Source: an uncultured Bacillaceae bacterium (GTDB lineage Bacteria > Bacillota > Bacilli > Caldalkalibacillales > Caldalkalibacillaceae). From it: 7,092 nucleotides of DNA. The position numbers and the translations under genes were made by a program. The notes below the pieces were generated by a model. The model worked only from the letters and a program-made list of their open reading frames with translations. It had not been told where the DNA came from and made no database searches. Below are positions 1 to 4,879 of this stretch, one piece after another; position 1 is the first letter of the stretch, and every line of letters starts with the position of its first letter. The DNA is taken from positions 1 through 7,092 of the forward strand of contig CALBTX010000017.1 of assembly GCA_937967685.1 (NCBI GenBank), given 5' to 3'.

Positions 1-360
1 AGAGAAAATGTTAAAGGGTTCAGGGATGAATTCGATGAGACGAGAAAGAATATCGAAGAGTTTAGAGAAGATTTCGAACAGACGAGAGAGTATATCGAAG
101 AGTTTAGAGAAGAATTCGACAAGACGAGGGACTATATTCAAGGATTCAGAGAAGAATTTGATGAGTTCAGACTTGAAGTGAGCACCGATTTGAAAATATT
201 AAAAGGCGGTCAGCAGGGGATTCGGGCCGAAATCACCGACCGTTTTGCCGAAGTGAAATCGGAACTGAACCAATTGAGAGGTGATATCGAGATCACTTAT
301 CACAAAACGGCCCAAAATGAGTTGGAATTGCTGCGCCTTAAACGGCAGTCAACGCCTTAA
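1..360 (+). CDS. Coiled-coil protein of unknown function, 3' part only
   Basis: The frame is open from the first base, so the start lies outside the window; 119 residues plus a TAA stop are visible. The GTG at 178 is only an internal Val codon. Residues 6-61 are four 14-residue repeats of the form EFREEFDKTRDYIQ. Phe at repeat positions 2 and 6, Arg or Thr near 8-9 and Ile at 13 give a 4-3-4-3 spacing, which fits a two-heptad coiled coil with one polar layer per repeat. A less repetitive, still helical tail follows (ITDRFAEVKSELNQLRGDIE, then a Lys/Arg-rich end). No membrane segment or catalytic motif is visible. It resembles small charged helical hypothetical proteins of thermophilic bacilli, but I cannot name a function. 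The terminator just downstream separates it from the operon at 819, so there is no functional link to the metabolic genes. Confidence 0.8.
   Translation, partial: RENVKGFRDEFDETRKNIEEFREDFEQTREYIEEFREEFDKTRDYIQGFREEFDEFRLEVSTDLKILKGGQQGIRAEITDRFAEVKSELNQLRGDIEITYHKTAQNELELLRLKRQSTP
16..183 (+). repeat. Four 42-bp tandem repeats encoding coiled-coil units
   Basis: Units lie at 16-57, 58-99, 100-141 and 142-183. Each encodes 14 residues with the pattern x-F-R-x-[DE]-F-[DE]-x-[TF]-R-x-x-[IV]-x. The period is a multiple of three and of seven residues, so gain or loss of a unit would keep both reading frame and heptad register. The last unit is the most diverged. More units may lie upstream of the window. 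Confidence 0.85.
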
Positions 361-372
361 ACGGCAGTCAAC
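335..372 (+). repeat. Perfect 19-bp tandem duplication across a stop codon
   Basis: The sequence gccttaaacggcagtcaac occurs at 335-353 and again, without change, at 354-372. The coiled-coil gene stops inside the second copy. Removing one copy would give an end of RLKRQST followed by TAA, whereas the present end is RLKRQSTP followed by TAA. The duplication therefore adds one residue and leaves the protein otherwise unchanged. Perfect identity suggests a recent event. Confidence 0.9.
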
Positions 373-412
373 ATAAGCTGAGCGGAAAATAAAAATAATA
401 TAAAGTGCTTGT

Positions 413-456
413 ACCTTGTTCGGCTAACGTTCAAATGCGTTGAACAAGGTTTTTTG
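413..456 (+). terminator. Rho-independent terminator of the coiled-coil gene
   Basis: ACCTTGTTC (413-421) pairs perfectly with GAACAAGGT (442-450). Inside it, AACG (426-429) can pair with CGTT (438-441), leaving an 8-nt loop and a small GGCT bulge. A T-run follows (ttttttgttt from 450). Stem, position after the stop codon and T-run all fit an intrinsic terminator on the plus strand. It separates the first gene from the operon promoter. Confidence 0.88.
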
Positions 457-561
457 TTTGTCACCTCTACCTTCACTTCTTTCATGACATCTACCACACT
501 TGATGGGCTTGCCACCACTATGAGCACGCTTGATGATGAACTTGCCTCTTGATGGATTCAT
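424..561 (-). other. Doubtful small minus-strand open frame or gene remnant
   Basis: On the minus strand an ATG at 559-561 opens a 45-residue frame ending at 424-426, reading MNPSRGKFIIKRAHSGGKPI and then KCGRCHERSEGRGDKQKTLF and NAFER. The frame stays open upstream of the ATG to about 680, with no good start. The peptide is Lys/Arg-rich with a CxxC-H group that recalls a zinc ribbon. Against it are the lack of a clear ribosome binding site and the fact that its last codons lie inside the plus-strand terminator. Plus-strand CTTGATGG copies at 499-506 and 548-555, with a CTTGATGA at 529-536, give this stretch a slightly repetitive look. It may be decayed coding DNA or chance. Apart from this and the promoter region, I see nothing in 457-617. 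Confidence 0.15.
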
Positions 562-617
562 CTCATTTTGGCCTTTTGCGACCCCGGATGTTCTATGAGG
601 CTTAAACTCCCTATAGA

Positions 618-678
618 TTATTAATAAAAATAATTTTTTAAAAATTGACTTGATTTGTTCTATTTCATTGATTAAACT
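618..678 (+). promoter_or_regulatory. Probable sigma-A promoter of the operon
   Basis: TTGATT (650-655) is followed by a 17-nt spacer and TAAACT (673-678), acceptable -35 and -10 boxes. An overlapping alternative -35 is TTGACT at 645-650, which with a 17-nt spacer reaches TTGATT at 668-673. The DNA at 618-645 is almost pure A/T and could act as an UP element. Transcription would start near 685, leaving a leader of about 130 nt before the SDR gene. The prediction rests on sequence resemblance only. Confidence 0.5.
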
Positions 679-703
679 TTAGTTAGAAAAGAATGTTTAC
701 TAA

Positions 704-757
704 CAAACTTGTTTCAAATGTAGTTTGATTCAAACGTTGTTTGAAATGAATGGTTTG
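704..757 (+). promoter_or_regulatory. Cluster of GTTTG/CAAAC inverted repeats, candidate operator
   Basis: Two overlapping dyads stand out: GTTTGATTCAAAC (723-735, perfect about a central T) and TTCAAACGTTGTTTGAA (729-745, 7-bp arms with a GTT spacer). They share the CAAAC half-site. More half-sites occur as CAAAC (704-708), GTTTC (711-715) and GTTTG (753-757), and TTTCAAA (712-718) mirrors TTTGAAA (741-747). The cluster lies just downstream of the predicted start of transcription, a typical place for a repressor site. Alternatively the same dyads could fold in the leader RNA. No regulator gene is in the window. Confidence 0.5.
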
Positions 758-818
758 CGACATCGGTGTTAGTGGCCGTAGCGCTGTCTTCACTTTATTT
801 TTTGAATGGAGGGATTGA

Positions 819-1571
819 ATGCGTTTACAAGGAAAAACCGCCATTGTTACAGGTGCAGGAAGAGGAATTGGTCGGGCCATCGCCCGCAAATTTTTAGAAG
901 AAGGGGCCCGTGTCGCCATTTGTGATCTGGAAAGGGAGAGGCTTACGAAAGCTCATCAAGAATTGGCGCCATTAGGTGAGATTTGTTCTCTGGTGACCGA
1001 TGTCACCCAAAGGAAGGACATCGAAAAACTCATCCAGCTAACCAAAAAGGAGTTTGGCCGAATTGATATTTTGGCGAATAATGCAGGGATTGCCAGGTTT
1101 GAATCTTTTTTGGAAGCAACGGATCCAAACTGGCAGGCGACATTGGACGTGAATCTGACGGGGGTATTTCTTTGTTCGCAAATGGTGGCCAAAGAAATGA
1201 AGGCACAAGGATCAGGTGGGGCGATTGTGAATATGGCTTCCAGCAACGGTATTTTGGCTGAAGAAGGGTTGGCCGCTTATAACGCCAGTAAAGCCGGGGT
1301 CATCCTTCTTGGAAAAACGATGGCTATCGAACTCGCTCCTTATCACATTCGCGTCAATTCCGTCTGCCCTGGTTTTATTTTGACGGATTTGGCGTTGGAA
1401 GGGGGCATGTCCGAAGAAACCGTAAAAAATTACACATCCAAAATTCCGCTCAATCGCTATGGAAAAGTGGAAGAGGTGGCCAATGCATTCTGTTTCCTAG
1501 CTTCAGACGAGGCTTCCTTTATTACCGGCACTGAATTGATCGTTGATGGGGGGCAGCTCTGCCAGGAATAG
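819..1571 (+). CDS. SDR-family NAD(P)-dependent oxidoreductase
   Basis: The 250-residue protein is a complete classical short-chain dehydrogenase/reductase, a soluble Rossmann-fold enzyme that interconverts an alcohol and a ketone. Visible motifs are the cofactor loop TGAGRGIG (11-18), Asp36 at the end of strand beta-2 (favouring NAD(H) over NADP(H)), NNAG (87-90), Asn112, and Ser141, Tyr154 and Lys158 spaced as S-x12-Y-x3-K. PG (184-185) and the C-terminal ITGTELIVDGG are also typical. Length is normal. GGAGGG at 808-813 sits 5 nt before the ATG and fixes the start. It is the first gene of the operon, behind the promoter and operator region. FabG-like and sugar-dehydrogenase SDRs look alike at this level, so the substrate is open; the neighbours suggest a sugar or hydroxy-amino-acid derivative. 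The last codons form the first unit of a 19-bp repeat array. Confidence 0.93.
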   Translation: MRLQGKTAIVTGAGRGIGRAIARKFLEEGARVAICDLERERLTKAHQELAPLGEICSLVTDVTQRKDIEKLIQLTKKEFGRIDILANNAGIARFESFLEATDPNWQATLDVNLTGVFLCSQMVAKEMKAQGSGGAIVNMASSNGILAEEGLAAYNASKAGVILLGKTMAIELAPYHIRVNSVCPGFILTDLALEGGMSEETVKNYTSKIPLNRYGKVEEVANAFCFLASDEASFITGTELIVDGGQLCQE

Positions 1572-1683
1572 GCAGCTCTGTCGGTGTCAGAAATAGAAGG
1601 CTCAGTAGGGAATAGGCAACTTTGTCATAAATAGGCAGCTCTGTCGGGAATAGATAGCTCTATCAGGAGTAGCAGCTCAGGAA
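1552..1683 (+). repeat. Seven-unit 19-bp tandem array from the SDR stop to the next RBS
   Basis: Units start at 1552, 1571, 1596, 1615, 1634, 1653 and 1672 (the last one partial). Each is 19 bp except the second, which is 25 bp through a 6-bp insertion. The type unit is GGCAGCTCTGTCGGGAATA. The first unit encodes the last SDR residues, and the stop TAG lies on its junction with the second. Five units hold a 5+2+5 dyad: GGCAGCTCTGCC, GGCAGCTCTGTC (twice), GGCAACTTTGTC and GATAGCTCTATC. The array fills the whole SDR to M20 gap up to the Shine-Dalgarno sequence. Confidence 0.85.
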
Positions 1684-1696
1684 GGAGGAAGAACGA

Positions 1697-2983
1697 TTGT
1701 ACACTGAACAAATCAACAAGTGGGTTGATGGCCATCGTCATGAAATCTTGGCATTCAACAAGAAATTAGTTTCCATTCCCAGTGAAAATCGCTATCCAAC
1801 AGGAGATGAGGCTCAGGTTCAGGAAGTGATTTTCAGTACATTACAAGCATTGGGGTGTGAAATGGACCGCTTTTTACCGACGGAAGTTTCCGGACTCAGT
1901 GAACACCCGGCTTATCTGGACGGCAGGGAATATGCCAACAGGCCCAATGTGGTCGGCATGAAAAGCGGAAGCGGCGGCGGGCGTTCCCTTATGTTTTCGG
2001 GGCACATGGATACGGTTCCGCAAGGAGACGATCCCTGGTCTGTAGATCCATACGGGGGTGATATCAGGGAAGGCAAGCAATACGGATTGGGAATTTTTGA
2101 TATGAAAGGAGGGATGGCCGCCGCCATCATGGCTTTGCATTCACTGCATGATCTGGGCATACAGCTTAAAGGCGATGTCCTCATCGAAACGGTCGTTGAT
2201 GAAGAGTATGGCGGGGCCAATGGCACGTTGGCCAGTCGGTTGCGGGGTCATGCCGCCGATATCGCCATCATTCCGGAGCCGTCCAATTTGGCGATATGCC
2301 CTGAGGCCCAAGGAGGCAGCATGTTTCGGATCATTTTTTCGGGTAGGCCCGGAAGGTCGTTCAGCGGAGAACGGCTGGAAAACCCTGTGTTTGCCGCGGC
2401 CAGGTTTTTGGATATTTTTCGGGAATACGAACTGGCTCATCTCCACAAACGGTCTACATCCAAGTTTTATGTCAATGGCCCCGGATTGCCGGCCTATGTT
2501 CAAGGGATGAAGGCGGGTCCAGTCCAACTTCCGCTGTGTGACCGAGTGCCCAGCAAATGTGAAATCGACGTTTGGATCCAATGTTATCCCGAAACGACCG
2601 AAGAAGAACTTTATCAAGATTTCGTCGGGTTTTATGAAGAAAAGTCACGCGGCGATGAAATCTTGCGAGAGATGAAACCGGAGATCCGCAAGCTGATTCG
2701 ATTTTTACCCGGTTCAGGCGTTCCCGAGAACCATCCCATGCTCAACGTGGCGACAGAAGTGGCCAAACATTATTACAAAAACGGTCTGCCCGTGCAAGGG
2801 GCACCGTTTGCCTGTGATTCATTCATGTTTAATCTGTACAGTGATACACCGGCCATCATCTGGGGGCCCAAAGGGGGAAACGCCCATGCGCCGGATGAGT
2901 TTATTTATGTTGAGGATTTCCTGAATTTGGTGAAAATGTACGCTTTGACGATGGTTGAATGGTGTGGTGTCAACCATGGATAA
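1697..2983 (+). CDS. M20-family metallopeptidase/deacylase (ArgE/DapE/CPG2 type)
   Basis: This 428-residue enzyme belongs to the di-zinc M20 hydrolases, cytoplasmic enzymes that cleave an acyl-amino acid amide or a small peptide. The start is TTG at 1697, chosen because AGGAGG (1683-1688) lies 8 nt before it and no nearby ATG fits. Active-site motifs are in order: SGHMDTVP with His103 and Asp105, FDMKGG with Asp135 bridging the metals, DEE with Glu169 as general base and Glu170 as ligand, PEPS with Glu194, and NAHAPDEF with His397. Residues of about 205-325 form the lid/dimerisation domain. There the usual GxxGHS motif reads GRPGRS, so the His that normally reaches into the partner's active site is Arg220. 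The substrate cannot be told from sequence; N-acyl amino acid, N-acyl amino sugar and dipeptide all remain possible. The gene overlaps the next by 8 nt. Confidence 0.9.
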   Translation: MYTEQINKWVDGHRHEILAFNKKLVSIPSENRYPTGDEAQVQEVIFSTLQALGCEMDRFLPTEVSGLSEHPAYLDGREYANRPNVVGMKSGSGGGRSLMFSGHMDTVPQGDDPWSVDPYGGDIREGKQYGLGIFDMKGGMAAAIMALHSLHDLGIQLKGDVLIETVVDEEYGGANGTLASRLRGHAADIAIIPEPSNLAICPEAQGGSMFRIIFSGRPGRSFSGERLENPVFAAARFLDIFREYELAHLHKRSTSKFYVNGPGLPAYVQGMKAGPVQLPLCDRVPSKCEIDVWIQCYPETTEEELYQDFVGFYEEKSRGDEILREMKPEIRKLIRFLPGSGVPENHPMLNVATEVAKHYYKNGLPVQGAPFACDSFMFNLYSDTPAIIWGPKGGNAHAPDEFIYVEDFLNLVKMYALTMVEWCGVNHG

Positions 2984-3998
2984 CAGCGAAAGGAAGCGTC
3001 AGGATGACATGGATGGAGATATGAGGAAGCGCCGGGATGACATGGATGGAGATAAAAGGAAGCGTCGGGATATGGATAGAGATAAAAGGAAGCGTCGGGA
3101 TATGGATGGAAACAAAAGGAAACATTGGGATGAGTGGTTGTCCAGCCCGTATTTATGGATTTTACCCAGTTTGCTGCTCATGTTTATCGTCATTTTTATC
3201 CCTATCGTTGAGTTGTTCATGACGTCGTTTTCCACGATAAGTTTGGCCGGTGTGCGCAAAGGATTCAACGGTTTGGACAACTACGTCGCCATTTTTCAAG
3301 ATGACACGTTCTATTTGGTGCTTAAAAATACGCTTGTCTGGACGATTTTCGTGGTCGGTATCAGCACGGCCCTTTCCATGGGGATCGCAGTGCTTCTCAA
3401 CCGGAAGTTTCCGGGCAGAAAGATTGTCCGGGCCGCGCTGATTGTCCCCTGGGCTGTATCCTTAATTATTACAGCGGCCATTTGGAAATGGATTTTGGAC
3501 TACAACTACGGCACATTCAACTACTTATTCACAAAATTGAACATCATTAATGAAAACATTTATTGGCTAGCGAATCCGAGTCTGTCTTTTCCGGCGATGA
3601 TCGGGGTGGGTATTTTCGTCACTATACCGTTCACATCATTTGTCCTGTTATCCGGATTGCAATCTATCTCCAACGATTTATATGAAGCGGCCAGTGTGGA
3701 CGGCGCTGATGGATGGGGCAAATTTTGGCGTATTACCCTGCCTTTGTTAAAACAGCCGTTAACAGTCAGTCTTGTTTTAAATACGATATACGTCTTCAAT
3801 TCGTTCCCGATTATTTGGACGATGACTCAAGGGGATCCGGTGAACAAAACTGATACGGTCATCACCTATCTGTACAAACTGGCTTTTCAAAGCAGTAAGA
3901 TGGGAGAGGCAGCAGCCGTATCGGTGATCAGCTTCCTCATTCTGCTCATGTTCACGTTGTTTTATGTGTACATGACTTTCAGGAAGGAGTCGTCATGA
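2976..3998 (+). CDS. CUT1-type ABC transporter permease, MalF/UgpA-like
   Basis: The 340-residue inner-membrane protein is one half of the channel of a carbohydrate importer. The chosen start is ATG 2976, in an 8-nt overlap with the M20 stop; an upstream TTG at 2955 is also open but less likely. No strong Shine-Dalgarno precedes ATG 2976, so translational coupling is likely. Residues 6-53 are a hydrophilic repeat region rich in Arg, Lys and Asp. Membrane segments lie at about 57-84, 117-140, 150-172, 205-228, 262-283 and 314-334. The EAA loop that docks the ATPase is clear: EAASVDGADG from 237, then ITLP to 256. The core resembles MalF-like permeases of the shorter, UgpA-like kind. The charged N-terminal extension is unusual for this family and may be bypassed by internal starts. 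The following permease overlaps by 4 nt. Confidence 0.92.
   Translation: MDNSERKRQDDMDGDMRKRRDDMDGDKRKRRDMDRDKRKRRDMDGNKRKHWDEWLSSPYLWILPSLLLMFIVIFIPIVELFMTSFSTISLAGVRKGFNGLDNYVAIFQDDTFYLVLKNTLVWTIFVVGISTALSMGIAVLLNRKFPGRKIVRAALIVPWAVSLIITAAIWKWILDYNYGTFNYLFTKLNIINENIYWLANPSLSFPAMIGVGIFVTIPFTSFVLLSGLQSISNDLYEAASVDGADGWGKFWRITLPLLKQPLTVSLVLNTIYVFNSFPIIWTMTQGDPVNKTDTVITYLYKLAFQSSKMGEAAAVSVISFLILLMFTLFYVYMTFRKESS
2991..3131 (+). repeat. In-frame 33/30-bp tandem repeat in the permease N-terminus
   Basis: Units are 2991-3023 (33 bp), 3024-3056 (33 bp), 3057-3086 (30 bp), 3087-3116 (30 bp) and a partial unit at 3117-3131. Each encodes RKRRDDMDGDK or the same without one Asp. Copies are very similar at DNA level and the length difference is one codon, so the frame is kept. 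Units hold an in-frame ATG about 9 nt after AGGAAG, so each could act as a weak start. Confidence 0.88.
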
Positions 3999-4828
3999 TG
4001 CCGTATTTCAAACTTTGGAAATTTTCAACCTTAATCATCGCTTATCTACTTTGTATCATGCTGTTGTTTCCGTACGTGGTCATGCTCATCACTTCCTTAA
4101 AGAGTCCTTCCGAAGTGTATAACATACCGCCGACCTTTTTGCCGACGGAGTGGACCTTCTCCAACTTCGTTGACATTTGGCAAGTCATACCTTTAAGCAC
4201 TTATATTTTAAATACGATTTGGATTGCCGCCGGGGCAACGATTGTGGCACTGCTCTGTTCCATACCCGCTGCCTATGTATTATCCAGGATCAATTTTAGA
4301 GGTAAAAGGCTGTACTTGTATTTGGTTCTTATCACTCAAATGTTTTCCCCGATTGTGTTATTGGTCGGTTTGTATCGTGTCATTCACTGGCTGGGTCTGA
4401 TGGATTCGGTCTGGGGACTGATTCTCGTCAATGCGGCCTTTACTCAAGCCTTCGCCATCTGGCTGTTGACAGGTTATTTCTCGACCATTCCCCGTGAGCT
4501 GGAACAGGCGGCCTGGATTGATGGCTGCACGAAGTTCCAGGCGCTGCGGAAAGTGGTTTTGCCTTTGGCGGTACCCGGAATCATCACAACGGTTATTTTC
4601 GTCTTTGTTATGGCTTGGAATGAATTTGTCGTTGCTTTGACGATTATTTCTTCCGATGAATCGAGACCGTTAACCGTTGGCATCCATGCCTTCTTTGGCA
4701 AGTTTGATGTGCAATGGCAATATTTGTTTGCGACGTCACTCGTGGCCGTCATTCCCGTTGTCATTTTATTTTTGGCCATTGAAAAGTATCTGGTGAGCGG
4801 GCTCACATCAGGCGGTGTGAAAGATTGA
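3995..4828 (+). CDS. CUT1-type ABC transporter permease, MalG/UgpE-like
   Basis: This second inner-membrane permease (277 residues, normal for MalG-like proteins) completes the importer channel with its upstream neighbour. Six hydrophobic stretches are visible, at about 11-34, 70-96, 106-130, 138-161, 194-218 and 243-265. The EAA loop reads EQAAWIDGCTKF from 170 and ends in LPLAVPG (189-195). The gene overlaps the first permease by ATGA. Two ATG codons follow one another (3995 and 3998); with AGGAAGGAG at 3981-3989 the spacing is 5 or 8 nt, so the true start may be the second, giving 276 residues. Overlap and order are typical of a co-translated MalF/MalG pair. The usual partners, a lipoprotein solute-binding protein and an ATPase, are not in the window, so the substrate is unknown. 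Confidence 0.93.
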   Translation: MMPYFKLWKFSTLIIAYLLCIMLLFPYVVMLITSLKSPSEVYNIPPTFLPTEWTFSNFVDIWQVIPLSTYILNTIWIAAGATIVALLCSIPAAYVLSRINFRGKRLYLYLVLITQMFSPIVLLVGLYRVIHWLGLMDSVWGLILVNAAFTQAFAIWLLTGYFSTIPRELEQAAWIDGCTKFQALRKVVLPLAVPGIITTVIFVFVMAWNEFVVALTIISSDESRPLTVGIHAFFGKFDVQWQYLFATSLVAVIPVVILFLAIEKYLVSGLTSGGVKD

Positions 4829-4850
4829 TCACTCATCTGGCAATCAATCT
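4822..4850 (+). other. Small hairpin at the permease/PLP-enzyme junction
   Basis: AGATTGAT (4822-4829) pairs perfectly with ATCAATCT (4843-4850) around a 13-nt loop, and the permease stop TGA lies in the left arm. The stem is AT-rich and no T-run follows, so it is not a standard terminator. It could influence mRNA stability or be chance. Confidence 0.3.
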
Positions 4851-4879
4851 GCTGACTTCTAAGTTGGAGGAGAGATGAC

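Noticed and set aside
178..360. A separate 60-residue gene starting at GTG 178
   Set aside because: The frame is open to the left edge with continuous coiled-coil repeats, so the GTG is an internal codon.
632..646. Near-palindrome AATTTTTTAAAAATT as an operator
   Set aside because: It is low-complexity A/T sequence directly upstream of the -35 box and is better explained as an UP element.
728..742. Possible cre (CcpA) site
   Set aside because: The central CG and flanking A/T bases fit, but the conserved G and C positions of the consensus are missing, giving two mismatches at key bases.
1552..1683. Possible CRISPR array
   Set aside because: The 19-bp units are directly adjacent with no unique spacers, and no cas gene is present.
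2141..2617. Minus-strand open frame of 158 codons inside the M20 gene
   Set aside because: It lies entirely opposite a well-supported enzyme gene and has no recognisable domain, so it is a shadow frame.
2955..2975. TTG 2955 as the start of the first permease
   Set aside because: It is deep within the M20 coding end with no ribosome binding site; ATG 2976 gives the short overlap typical of this operon.
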